Below, piece after piece: positions 42,735-51,756 of a stretch of DNA of 64,000 bases. A model generated the notes under the pieces. The model was given only the letters and a program-made list of their open reading frames with translations. It had not been told where the DNA came from and did not search any database. This DNA comes from DATARH01 sp963746885 (GTDB lineage Bacteria > Pseudomonadota > Alphaproteobacteria > ATCC43930 > CGMCC-115725). The stretch is from the NCBI GenBank assembly GCA_963746885.1, contig CAVVDM010000013.1, positions 124,001-188,000 of the forward strand, given 5' to 3'. The translations under genes were made by a program, and so were the position numbers. The stretch's first letter is position 1; each line of letters starts with the position of its first letter.

Positions 42735-43704
42735 ATGACCGACACCCATCCGTTCGATCCCGCGCTGTTCCGCGACACCGCGATCGCCCCCGATACGGCG
42801 CAATTGAACGCACAGATGATCGCGCTGCTGGCCGATCAGCCGGAGTGGTGGATCGTCGGTCCCGCGGCGATGCGGGCGGCGCGCCGGCGTGGCGAAGGAC
42901 CGTTTCCGGCGCCGGTAATGTCGAGCCGGGCGCGCACCCTGACGATACCCGGCAAGGACGGCAACGACATCCCGCTGCGCGTCATCGCGCCGGCGCAGCC
43001 GCCCCGCGGGATCTACCTGCATCTGCACGGCGGCGGTTGGGTGCTCGGCGGCGCCGACATGCAGGATCCGATGCTGGAGCGGATCGCCGACAATACCGGG
43101 CAGGCGGTGGTTTCGGTCGAATATCGCCTGGCGCCGGAGCACCCCTATCCGGCCGGTCCCGATGATTGCGAGGCCGCCGCCCTGTGGCTGGTGCAGCACG
43201 GCAAACGAGAGTTCGGCACCGACGCCCTGACGATCGGCGGCGAGTTCGGCCGGCGGCCACCTGACCGCGGTGACCATCCTGCGGCTGCGCGATCGTCATG
43301 GCTACACCGGCTTTCGCGGCGCCAACATCGTCTACGGCGCGTTCGACCTGGCGATGACGCCGAGCCAGCGTCAGTTCGGCAACACGCGGCTGGTGCTGCG
43401 GACGATCGACATGCAGCAGTTCTACAACGCGTTTCTGCCGACCGTCACCGACCGGCGCGTCCCCGACATCTCGCCCCTTTATGCCGAGCTGAAGAGCCTG
43501 TGCCCGGCATTGTTCAGCGTCGGAACGAGGGACGCGCTGCTCGACGACACGCTGTTCATGCATGCGCGCTGGGTTGCCGCCGGCAATGAGGCCGAGTTGG
43601 CGATCTATCCGGGCGGGGCGCATGGCTTCACGCTGTTCCCGAACGATCTGTCAAACTCGGCGACGGCGCGGATGGATGCGTTTCTGAACCGCGTCCTCGG
43701 CTGA
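42735..43704 (+). CDS. Alpha/beta hydrolase of the HSL (esterase) family, frameshifted
   Basis: A hormone-sensitive-lipase-type esterase of about 322 residues when repaired. The oxyanion-hole motif YLHLHGGGWVLGG is clear near residue 100, then VVSVEYRLAPEHPYPAGPDD. The frame breaks exactly at the nucleophile elbow: TT at 43245-43246 gives GGEFGRRPP, while a single T gives GGESAGGHLTAVT, the normal GxSAGG motif. The catalytic Asp region GTRDALLDD and His region GGAHGFTLFP follow in the second frame. One extra base is the simple reading. Substrate unknown. Confidence 0.85.
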
Positions 43705-43753
43705 CCGGAAGGATTCCACCGGCCAAGCTCCCGCGTATAGGTTTTTGTCGACC

Positions 43754-46165
43754 ATGCCGACGCCCCCCACCCCGCCTTCGCCGCCCGCGGACCACGCGCC
43801 TGACCACGCGCCCGGGGCTCCCGGCACCGCACCGACTTGGACCAGCAGCGCCAAGGACATCGTCGGCTGCGGGCTCGGGACGGCGCGGCTGTGGTTCACG
43901 ATGGGCTTCGGCATCATCAACGAGGTCTATTATCCGCGCGTCGACATCCCGCAGATTCGCGATCTCGGCTTTATCGTCGCCGGGCCGGACGGTTTCTGGT
44001 CGGAGGTCAAGCGCAACCAGAACTATACGTTGCGGCTGATTGCGCCGGGCGTGCCGGCGATCGAGATCGTGCACACCCACCCGCGCTACCGGCTGCGCCT
44101 GCGCGTCACGCCCGACCCGCGGCGCGACGTGTTGCTGATCGAGTGCCGGCTGGAGGGCGACGGCGCTCTGGGGCTTTACGTTCTCGTCGCGCCGCATCTC
44201 GGCGCCACCGGCTACGGCAATGTCGCGTTGGTCGAGCGCTATCGCGCACGCACCGTGCTGTGCGCCCAGCAGGGCCCGTTCGGCATGGCGCTGGCCGCGG
44301 TTGACGAGCACCAGGCCGACGCCTTCGGCCGCGCCAGCGTCGGCTATGTCGGCAGCAGCGACGGCTGGCAGGATTTCTCGCGCAACGGCGCGATGACCTG
44401 GCAATACCAGACGGCGGGACCGGGCAATGTCGCGCTGACCGGCGAGCTGCCGCGCCGCGCCGTCTTGTCGCTCGGCTTCGGCAGCAGCGCCGAATCTGCC
44501 GCGACGTTAGCGATATCGAGCCTAATTCAGCCGTTTGACACCGTCTTGCAGCAGCAGATCGCCGATTGGGGCGACTGGCAGGCACGCTGTGCCGAGCGCA
44601 GCGCACCGCCGCTAGACGTGCCCGAAGCGATCCGCACCCAAGCCATGGTCTCGGCCATCGTGCTGCGGGCGCATCTCGACACGACCTATCCCGGCGCGAT
44701 GGTCGCCAGTCTCAGCGTGCCCTGGGGCGATCACGGCAACGAACGCGGCGGCTACCATCTGGTGTGGCCGCGCGACCTCGTCGAATGCGCCGGTGCTTTG
44801 CTCGCGCTCGGCGCCGAGAACGAGGCGCGCGACACGCTGCGCTACCTGATCGCGACGCAGACCGAGGACGGCCACTGGAACCAGAACCAGTGGCTCGGCG
44901 GCAGCCCCTACTGGCAGGGCATCCAGCTCGACGAGACGGCATTGCCGGTGCTGCTCGCCGCCGCGCTCGACGAGCGCGACGCGCTGGGCGGCATCGCAGT
45001 CGAGGACATGACGCGGCGCGCGCTCGGCTACATCGCCCGCACCGGGCCGTCGACCAAACAGGACCGCTGGGAGGAGAACGAGGGGATCAACCCGTTCACG
45101 CTGGCCGTATCGATCGCCGCGCTGGTCGCCGGCGCGGCGCTGTTGCCGGCGACCGAAGCAGGCTGGGCCGTGGCGCTCGCCGATTTCTGGAACGCGCAGA
45201 TCGAGGCGTGGATCACGGTTCGCGACACCGCGCTGGCGCGGCAACACGGCGTGCCCGGCTATTACGTGCGGGTGGCGCCGCCGGGCATCCTCAACCAAGC
45301 CGCCGCCAGCGCTGCGGTCGTGCCGATCCGCAATCGCCGCGACCCCACCAGCCTGCGCGGCGACGAGCAGATCGGCACCGAGTTCATGCAGTTGGTGCGT
45401 TGCGGGCTGCGCCAGGCCGACGATCCCCTGATCCAGGGCTCGCTGCGCCTCGCCGACGCGCTGTTGCGCAGCGACACGCCGACCGGCCCGGTATGGCACC
45501 GCTACCGCGGCGACGGCTACGGCGAACACGCGGACGGCAGCGCCTTCGACGGCACCGGCATCGGCCGCGGCTGGCCGTTGTTGACCGGCGAACGCGGCCA
45601 TTTCGAGCTCAGCGCCGGCAACGACCCCCTGCCCTATCTCGCGGCGATGGCGGCAATGGCGAGCCCCGGCGGGATGATCCCCGAGCAGATATGGGACGCC
45701 GACCCGGTCCCGGCGCGGGGGCTTTACCCGGGGCAGGCCAGCGGCTCGGCGATGCCGCTGGCCTGGGCCCATGCCGAATTCGTCAAGCTGCTGGTGTCGC
45801 GTCAGCTCGACCGCCCGTTCGACCGGCCGCGCGCGGCTTGGCAGCGTTATCATGGCCAGCGCCCGGCGACCGCGTACGCTTTCTGGTGGCCGCACGCCGA
45901 GATCGACACGATGGCGGCCGGCGCGCGGCTGGCGGTGGCGCTGACCGAGCCGGCGATAGTGCATTGGGGCCATGATGGCTGGCAGGCCCCGGCTGACATG
46001 CCGACCAGCGACACCGGCCTCGGCTTCCATGTCGCTGCGCTCGACACGGCTGCGCTGCCGGCCGGCAGCCGGATCGACCTCACCTGGCGGCGGCAGAGCA
46101 CCGGGGAATGGGCCGGCCGCGACGTCGCGGTGAAGATCGTCGCGGCAGAGCCATCCGGCGACTAG
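43754..46165 (+). CDS. Glycoside hydrolase family 15 protein (glucoamylase-like)
   Basis: An ~803-residue protein. The N-terminal beta-sandwich domain has GTARLWFTMGFGIINEVYYP and QIRDLGFIVAG. The (alpha/alpha)6 catalytic domain has GGYHLVWPRDL and the two GH15 acids in RWEENEGINPFT (general acid near residue 438) and MIPEQIWDADP (general base near residue 643). Such enzymes release glucose from the non-reducing ends of alpha-glucans or trehalose-like sugars. No signal peptide is clear after the Pro-rich N-terminus. An upstream in-frame TTG (43745) is possible; the ATG at 43754 is used. Confidence 0.92.
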   Translation: MPTPPTPPSPPADHAPDHAPGAPGTAPTWTSSAKDIVGCGLGTARLWFTMGFGIINEVYYPRVDIPQIRDLGFIVAGPDGFWSEVKRNQNYTLRLIAPGVPAIEIVHTHPRYRLRLRVTPDPRRDVLLIECRLEGDGALGLYVLVAPHLGATGYGNVALVERYRARTVLCAQQGPFGMALAAVDEHQADAFGRASVGYVGSSDGWQDFSRNGAMTWQYQTAGPGNVALTGELPRRAVLSLGFGSSAESAATLAISSLIQPFDTVLQQQIADWGDWQARCAERSAPPLDVPEAIRTQAMVSAIVLRAHLDTTYPGAMVASLSVPWGDHGNERGGYHLVWPRDLVECAGALLALGAENEARDTLRYLIATQTEDGHWNQNQWLGGSPYWQGIQLDETALPVLLAAALDERDALGGIAVEDMTRRALGYIARTGPSTKQDRWEENEGINPFTLAVSIAALVAGAALLPATEAGWAVALADFWNAQIEAWITVRDTALARQHGVPGYYVRVAPPGILNQAAASAAVVPIRNRRDPTSLRGDEQIGTEFMQLVRCGLRQADDPLIQGSLRLADALLRSDTPTGPVWHRYRGDGYGEHADGSAFDGTGIGRGWPLLTGERGHFELSAGNDPLPYLAAMAAMASPGGMIPEQIWDADPVPARGLYPGQASGSAMPLAWAHAEFVKLLVSRQLDRPFDRPRAAWQRYHGQRPATAYAFWWPHAEIDTMAAGARLAVALTEPAIVHWGHDGWQAPADMPTSDTGLGFHVAALDTAALPAGSRIDLTWRRQSTGEWAGRDVAVKIVAAEPSGD

Positions 46166-46172
46166 GAGCCGC

Positions 46173-47096
46173 TCAGATGCCGCCGCCCGCGACGGCCGCC
46201 TCAGCCAGGCTGGCGTCGACGCATTCGGCGAACGGCACCGCCCGCTTCAGAAACCCGCTGCCGACGAGGGCGCGGCGCAGCCGATCGAAGCCGGTTTGCG
46301 GCAGGCGCGGGTCCTCCGCCCACACGCCCTGCGCCTTGTAGCGCGCGAGCGCGCGCGCCAGCACGGAGCGGTCGAGCGCCGGGAAATAGTCGCCGACCGC
46401 CGCGGCCAGCGCCATTGGCGTCGCGGCGGCGACCCAGCGCTGCGTCCGGCACATCGCACGGGCCATGCGGCGGAACGGCTCGGGGTCGGCCGCGAGTCGG
46501 GCGCGCGTCGTCACGAAGACGGTATAGCTCGTGAGGCCGCGCGCGCTCGCCGGCTGCCAGACGTGCGCACCGCCACCCACCGCCATCTCGACAAACGGCT
46601 CGAACAGCTGCGCCACGTCGAGGCTGCCGTCGGCGAGTGCCGCGACGTTGTCCGCCATGAAGCGGCCGATGACGCGGTCGAGGCGGCCGGGGTCGATGCC
46701 GGCGTCGCGCAGATCCTGTTCGAGGCACAGCCACGGCGTCGGCACCTCGCTGACGCTCGCGAACCGCAGGCCGGCAAGCTCGGCGAGGCGGAAACCGGGA
46801 TTGGGCCGGCTGCCAACCAGCGAAAACGGATCGCGGCACACGATTTCGGCAAATTCGACAAGCGGTGAGCCCGGGTGGTCGTCATGGTGCTTCATGACGC
46901 GAATCGGGCCCATCCACAGCACATCGGCCTCGCCGGCCAACAGCGCCGCTTCGGCTCGCCCCGGCCCCGGCGACGGCAACAGCTCGACCGCCAGCCCCTC
47001 CGTCTCGTAGGCACCGATCGCATGCGCGGCATAGAACGGCGCATACAGCACGAAGCGGTAATTCTCGTAGAGGCGCAGATGATGGGGAGCGGGCAT
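46173..47096 (-). CDS. NMT1/THI5-like substrate-binding protein without signal peptide
   Basis: A 307-residue protein resembling the periplasmic binding proteins of NitT/TauT/thiamine-precursor ABC importers. It has YENYRFVLYAPFYAAHAIGAYETEGL, then GEADVLWMGPIRVMKHH and SLVGSRPNPGFRL. The N-terminus goes straight into the fold, so no export signal is seen, and no permease or ATPase gene is nearby. It may be a cytosolic sensor or enzyme-like homologue, or be exported by an unrecognised route. It is convergent with the GH15 gene and divergent from the CaiB gene. Confidence 0.78.
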   Translation of the reverse strand: MPAPHHLRLYENYRFVLYAPFYAAHAIGAYETEGLAVELLPSPGPGRAEAALLAGEADVLWMGPIRVMKHHDDHPGSPLVEFAEIVCRDPFSLVGSRPNPGFRLAELAGLRFASVSEVPTPWLCLEQDLRDAGIDPGRLDRVIGRFMADNVAALADGSLDVAQLFEPFVEMAVGGGAHVWQPASARGLTSYTVFVTTRARLAADPEPFRRMARAMCRTQRWVAAATPMALAAAVGDYFPALDRSVLARALARYKAQGVWAEDPRLPQTGFDRLRRALVGSGFLKRAVPFAECVDASLAEAAVAGGGI

Positions 47097-47170
47097 GCAG
47101 CCCTCCTGTTTGCGAATGCCGATCGCTCGACTTATCGTGAGGCTATGCCCACCGGATCAGGAGCGCCACC

Positions 47171-48397
47171 ATGACCGAAGCCGCCGTTGCACCGAACTGC
47201 CTTGCCGGGGTTCGCGTGCTCGACCTGACGCAATTCGAGGCCGGCCCGACCTGCACCGAGGTCTTGGCTCAGCTGGGCGCCGAGGTCGTCAAGGTCGAGA
47301 ACCCGAAGGGCGGCGAGCCCGGCCGAATCCTCGGCGGCGGCCCCAAGCCCGGCGCCGACGCCTATTACTTCATGATCTACAACGCCAACAAGAAATCGGT
47401 CACGGTCAACCTCAAGTCGCCGCGCGGCCTTGCCCTCGTCAAGGAGATGGCGAAAAAGGCCGACGTCTTTGCCGAAAACATGGCGCCCGGCACGATCGAG
47501 AAGCTGGGGCTCGGCTGGGACGAACTGCACAAGCTCAATCCGCGCCTGATCTATTGCCAGGTCAAGGGCTTCGGCGAGGGCAGCCCGTACGAGCACAACC
47601 TCGCCTTCGACATGATCGCGCAGGCCGGCGGCGGCAACATGGCGATCACCGGCGAGGAGGGCCGCCGGCCGATCCGGCCCGGTCCGACGCTGGGCGACAC
47701 CGGCACCGGCATGCTGATGGCGATCTCCGTCCTCGCGGCGCTGTTCCAGCGCGTCACAACCGGCACGGGACGGCGCTTGCAGGTGGCGATGCAGGACGCG
47801 CAGCTCAACTATACGCGCGGCGCGTTCATCAACCACGCGCGCACCGGCGAGCCGCAGCAGCGCGGCCGCGGCGGCTTCGGCCCGCCGGTGCCGCCGAACG
47901 ACATCTTCCCCTGCAAGCCCGGCGGCCCCAACGATTGGGTGTTTGTCTTCAACAGCCACAACAACCCCGAGCACTGGCGCCGCCTCGCCCGGGTCATGGG
48001 CCGCCCGGAACTCGCCGACGACCCCGAATATCTCGACCGCGACAAGCGGCTGGCGCGTGCCGACGAGGTGAACGCGATGGTCACCGCCTGGACCAAGCAG
48101 CACACCAAGCACGAGGCGATGCGCATCATCGGCGAAGCTGGCATCCCGGCCGGGGCGGTGCTCGACACCGGCGACCTCTTGGCCGAGCCGACTTTCCAAA
48201 CGCGTGGTATCATCCAGACCCAGCAGCACCCGAACGGCGAATTGCGGATGCCGACCTTCCCGGTGCGCTTCGACGGCAAGCCGCCGAAGATCGCGCCCGC
48301 GCCGCTCCTCGGCCAGCACACCAATCAGGTGTTCGGTGACTGGCTCGGCATGAGCGAGGGCGACGTCAAGGGACTCAAGGATGACGGCGTGATCTGA
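47171..48397 (+). CDS. CaiB/BaiF family CoA-transferase
   Basis: A 408-residue class III CoA-transferase, the formyl-CoA:oxalate CoA-transferase type. It starts with the family segment LAGVRVLDLTQFEAGPTCTEVLAQLGAEVVKVE and has NANKKSVTVNLKSPRG. The catalytic Asp lies in NLAFDMIAQAGGG near residue 155, and PTLGDTGTGMLMAISVLAAL follows. These enzymes move CoA between carboxylic acids. The acid pair is unknown. A long Gly/Pro-containing loop near residues 230-260 is normal for the family. Confidence 0.93.
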   Translation: MTEAAVAPNCLAGVRVLDLTQFEAGPTCTEVLAQLGAEVVKVENPKGGEPGRILGGGPKPGADAYYFMIYNANKKSVTVNLKSPRGLALVKEMAKKADVFAENMAPGTIEKLGLGWDELHKLNPRLIYCQVKGFGEGSPYEHNLAFDMIAQAGGGNMAITGEEGRRPIRPGPTLGDTGTGMLMAISVLAALFQRVTTGTGRRLQVAMQDAQLNYTRGAFINHARTGEPQQRGRGGFGPPVPPNDIFPCKPGGPNDWVFVFNSHNNPEHWRRLARVMGRPELADDPEYLDRDKRLARADEVNAMVTAWTKQHTKHEAMRIIGEAGIPAGAVLDTGDLLAEPTFQTRGIIQTQQHPNGELRMPTFPVRFDGKPPKIAPAPLLGQHTNQVFGDWLGMSEGDVKGLKDDGVI

Positions 48398-49238
48398 GGC
48401 GACCGCACTCGCCGGCCCCCGGCGCATAGATGGTGGAAATTTGAAGGTGGCGTAACCTCCTAATTCGCAACGCAAAACCCGCCGGTTGGTGGCGCCGCCG
48501 GAGGAGATCATGCCATCACGAAGGATATCGCTATTGAGACCGCGGTTCCATTGAGTGCAGTGGAGGCTCACGGCGAGGGAGCTGGGGTTAATTTGAAAGA
48601 AAACGGGCGCCTCTCCCGTTGGGGAATGATAGGCGCCAACCTGCGCCCCGTGCTGCTCGAGCACGATGATCCTCGCGCCACGCCGCTTCCTGCGCGAACC
48701 GGGCGAAGTAGGGGCCGGCGACGTGATGATGGTGTCCAATCTCGCCACGGCGCATGCGGCTGAAGAAGCTTTCAGCGTTGTTCGTGCACGCGCCGTCCAG
48801 GCTGTAAGCCTCGGCATGGTTGATCCGGTGCATCGTGTAGCGGCCGTGCAGATCGTTCCATGAGCCGGCTTCGTCGGCATGTATCTCGGCCGATCGCAAC
48901 CCGGCGACGGATGAAGGCCGCTGCGTCGGCCTCGTTGCGGAACACGCCCGGCAGGGTCTTGCCGTCGCCCTCGCGGATCACGACCACGACCTTGCGCTTT
49001 CCCGGCTAGGTTTAATGTGATCTTCCGTCCCTGGGAGCGCCGCGGCAACGGAACCCGGTCGCAGCCGACCGGGTGACGATTTGGTCCATCAGCTCAGCGA
49101 AATTCGAAATCTATCTTTCGGCGGTCAGCGGGCTATCTCCGCTTTTCTCGTTGGGAACTACGACCTGTCGTATGCCTCTGCCGCACATAAAAACACCGCC
49201 TCTTCGCGCCTGGGACCCTCATCAGACCTCCTTTGTCC
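48398..49238. other. Intergenic region around the transposase remnant
   Basis: These 841 bp lie between the convergent CaiB gene and the enolase-superfamily gene. Apart from the transposase remnant no gene is seen. The ~200 bp before and ~225 bp after it contain no recognised signals. Confidence 0.5.
48600..49012 (-). mobile_element. Degraded IS1595-family (ISXO2-like) transposase
   Basis: Two fragments of one DDE transposase are in different frames on the - strand. PGKRKVVVVIREGDGKTLPG with VFRNEADAAAFIRRRVA is followed, after a frame change near 48885, by EIHADEAGSWNDLHGRYTMH, then RINHAEAYSLDGACTNNAES and FFSRMRRGEIGHHHHVAGPY. The Asp of HADEAGSW is kept. The N-terminal zinc-ribbon and first catalytic Asp are missing, and the C-terminus breaks off after WREDHR. 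No inverted repeats were found. This is a decayed element. Confidence 0.8.
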
Positions 49239-50348
49239 TCAGCTCAGAACTCCGATCTTCCTTCGCTCGATAAGCTCGAAATCGATCTCGGCGCCGAGGC
49301 CGGGGGCGGTGGGGGCGTGGACGAAGCCGTCGCGGTCGACAACGATGTCCTCGGCCATGCCGTATTTCTGCATCGCATCGGGCAACAGCACCTCAAAGAA
49401 TTCGGTGTTGCGGATCGCCATGATGACGTGGAGGTTGGCAACATTGTTGAGCGAGTTGCCGCCGTGGTGCACTTCGAAATTCATGCGGAAGGCTTCGGCG
49501 AGGTGCGCCGCCTTCATTAGCGTCGTGATGCCGCCCTTGACCGCGACGTCGCCGCGCAACATGTCGGTGGCTCGCTCGGTGACCCAGGGGATGTAGGAAT
49601 CGAGGCCGCCGATCGGGTATTCGGTGGCGAGGATCGGGATGTCGAGCTTCTGCTTCAATTTGACGTAATTGTAGATGTCCTGCTCGGCGAGCGGGTCTTC
49701 GTACCAGTAGAACCCCATCTCCTCGATCGCCCGGCCGACGCGCAGCGCCTCCTCGTAGCGGTAGCTCCAGGTCGAATCGAGCATCACCGTATAGTCGTCG
49801 CCGACCGCCTGGCGCACCGCCTCGCAGACCTTGATATCCTCGCGCCAGGCTTGCGGCGGATGGATCTTGTAGGCGTGCCACCCCGCGCCCTGGTAATGCC
49901 GGGCCTGCTCGACATAGGCGTCGCGCGTGCCGTGGATCTCGGAGCTGGCATAGGCGCCGATCCGGTCACGGCAGGTGCCGAGCAGGCGGTGGATCGGCAG
50001 CCCGGCCTTCTTGCCGGCGATGTCCCACAGCGCAATGTCGACAGCGCCGATCGTGCGCACCGTCGCGACGCGGGCGCGCGCCCACAAGAGGCGGTTGAGG
50101 CGCTCGCGGTCGAGCGGGTCCTGCCCCATCACCACCGGCTTCAGAAAGCGAATGAGGCCCGGCCCGTCGAGGCTCGCCGGGTTGGACGACGTGCCGAGAA
50201 AGGCGTGGCCCTCGATCCCCTCGTCGGTGACGATGCGCAGGAGGCCGAGATCGCTCCTTCCGGTCGGGCGCGCCGAGTGCTGGCCGTAGGTCGTTGCCGG
50301 AACGCTCTCCCATCCGAACAGGGTCAGCGTTACGTCGGTGATCTTCAT
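49239..50348 (-). CDS. Mandelate racemase/muconate lactonizing enzyme family protein
   Basis: A 369-residue enolase-superfamily member. The capping domain is residues 1-120. The barrel shows AYKIHPPQAW with a K-x-H pair at the end of strand 2, metal ligands in MLDSTWSY (Asp), WYEDPL (Glu) and LATEYPI (Glu), and VHHGGNS with the later catalytic His region. The first step would be proton abstraction next to a carboxylate, as in dehydratases of sugar acids or racemases. The exact substrate cannot be named. The gene lies beside the transposase remnant. Confidence 0.9.
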   Translation of the reverse strand: MKITDVTLTLFGWESVPATTYGQHSARPTGRSDLGLLRIVTDEGIEGHAFLGTSSNPASLDGPGLIRFLKPVVMGQDPLDRERLNRLLWARARVATVRTIGAVDIALWDIAGKKAGLPIHRLLGTCRDRIGAYASSEIHGTRDAYVEQARHYQGAGWHAYKIHPPQAWREDIKVCEAVRQAVGDDYTVMLDSTWSYRYEEALRVGRAIEEMGFYWYEDPLAEQDIYNYVKLKQKLDIPILATEYPIGGLDSYIPWVTERATDMLRGDVAVKGGITTLMKAAHLAEAFRMNFEVHHGGNSLNNVANLHVIMAIRNTEFFEVLLPDAMQKYGMAEDIVVDRDGFVHAPTAPGLGAEIDFELIERRKIGVLS

Positions 50349-50420
50349 GGGCCGCCTCCTGCCACAAAGACGGCATCAAATCGCGCGCGCGGTCGGCCCG
50401 ACAAGCGCTAATATCGCCGC

Positions 50421-50714
50421 GTGCAGCATTCCACGAGGATCATCACCAGCGGGCTGATCGTGGCAGCGCTCGGGTTCGTCGGCGCGGTGCGGGCTTATGC
50501 CGGCCAGTCTGCCGCCGATTTCGACCTGTCAGGCACCCTGCTCGGTCTGCCGCCGCCAGCGGATACCGGTAAGCCGTCGATCACGCCGCGTGCGGAGCTG
50601 GTAGCGCCGGAACCCGGGGCTTGCCTGCCCGCCCTGCCCTGTGGGACCAGGCTGCTCGGCGCAAGCGGCCGGAACGGGGCGGTCGAGATTCAGCTGCCGG
50701 CGTTGCGCTGGTAG
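50421..50714 (+). CDS. Hypothetical exported protein
   Basis: A 97-residue protein starting with GTG at 50421. ITSGLIVAALGFVGAVRAYA is a plausible signal peptide with cleavage near AYA-GQ. The mature part is Pro/Leu/Gly-rich and has two cysteines in GACLPALPCGT, which could form a disulfide. No family was recognised. It is divergent from the enolase-superfamily gene. Confidence 0.55.
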   Translation: MQHSTRIITSGLIVAALGFVGAVRAYAGQSAADFDLSGTLLGLPPPADTGKPSITPRAELVAPEPGACLPALPCGTRLLGASGRNGAVEIQLPALRW

Positions 50715-50737
50715 GCCCGCCGACCCCGCCGATCGCG

Positions 50738-51286
50738 TCAGATCGGGCGGCCTTCGGCGTCGAACGCCACCAGCAGGCCGATCATCTTGTCCACGGTGCG
50801 GCCATCGGCGGCAAGCGGCAGGACGCAGGTCTCGACCATCCGGTGGTCGGGATGGTGGGTCCAGAGTGGCGGCCCGCGCCGCCAAGTCGGCAGCCCGGTC
50901 TCGACCGTGAAGCGAAATCGCTCGCGCGACTGGGGATTGGCGATCAGTTGCGGATGCACCTCATCGAGCCAGCAGCCGGTGACTTCGCGGCCGAGCGAGC
51001 GCACCAGATCGCTGCCGCACCGCCGATAGCGATAACGCAGCGGATCGCGAAAAACATCGAGCATCCACAGGCGCGACCACAACGGCGCGATGTCCTCCGG
51101 CGCAATATGCTGACGGCCGGGAAGGCGCCCCGGCGGCGCGATCGACTGCCAATACTCGTAGAGTTGGCGCACCAGCGGGTGCCATGCGCTGCGGTCTTCC
51201 GGGATGCGATAGTCGCTCCAGGTATGCGACGCATCGGAAGCGGCGATCTTTGAAACGGGTGGTTGATTGGCCACGATCTGTAACAT
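50738..51286 (-). CDS. PAS domain-containing protein (PAS_5/DUF1488-like group)
   Basis: A 182-residue protein with one PAS-like domain of the PAS_5 type common in alphaproteobacteria. Segments include HPLVRQLYEYWQSIAPPG and LPGRQHIAPEDIAPLWSRLWMLDV, then YRYRRCGSDLVRSLGREVTG and VETCVLPLAADGRTVDKMIGLLVAF. No output domain is attached, so it may be a small sensor acting with another protein. The ATG at 51286 gives a short disordered N-terminus before the domain. Confidence 0.75.
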   Translation of the reverse strand: MLQIVANQPPVSKIAASDASHTWSDYRIPEDRSAWHPLVRQLYEYWQSIAPPGRLPGRQHIAPEDIAPLWSRLWMLDVFRDPLRYRYRRCGSDLVRSLGREVTGCWLDEVHPQLIANPQSRERFRFTVETGLPTWRRGPPLWTHHPDHRMVETCVLPLAADGRTVDKMIGLLVAFDAEGRPI

Positions 51287-51364
51287 GGGTTACGATTGTT
51301 AGCAGCAAACCTTTGCGATTTGTTAACGCGCTATCTTCACCAAAGCAAGCACCAGCGGGCAATC

Positions 51365-51613
51365 TCATCGGCATCGGTAGGTGGCGATGATGGCGCCCGG
51401 ATCTTCCTCGATGGCGTGCATCGCCGCGGGTTGCCCGGTCGGCTCACAGTGCGCATCGGCGATCTGTTGCGCCGCGAATTCGCCGGCGTCGTTCGGATAC
51501 CAGCGCAGCGTGATCCCGTCGGGCGAGACGGCTTGCGCCCAGGGCGGCCCGGCGCACCCCGAAAGACCGATCGGCAGCAGGAGGGCAAGCGCAACAGCGG
51601 CACGGGTCGACAT
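51365..51613 (-). CDS. Small putative lipoprotein
   Basis: An 82-residue protein beginning MSTRAAVALALLLPIGLSGC. The LSGC lipobox places the lipid-modified Cys at residue 20. The mature part ends ...GAIIATYRCR and contains AQQIADAHC, giving two further cysteines that may form a disulfide. No family function is known. It stands alone between the PAS gene and a divergent hydrolase. Confidence 0.75.
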   Translation of the reverse strand: MSTRAAVALALLLPIGLSGCAGPPWAQAVSPDGITLRWYPNDAGEFAAQQIADAHCEPTGQPAAMHAIEEDPGAIIATYRCR

Positions 51614-51756
51614 GGATCACCTCACCGAATCACCTCTCGGCATTCGCCTGACAAACACCGGGCCGGCCGAGCCGTTCGCGCGACCGAGCGACAATCGCAG
51701 CGCTTGGAACGGGCTCCGCGGGCAGGCATGCTGGTACCAGCAACGGAGGGGCAAAG

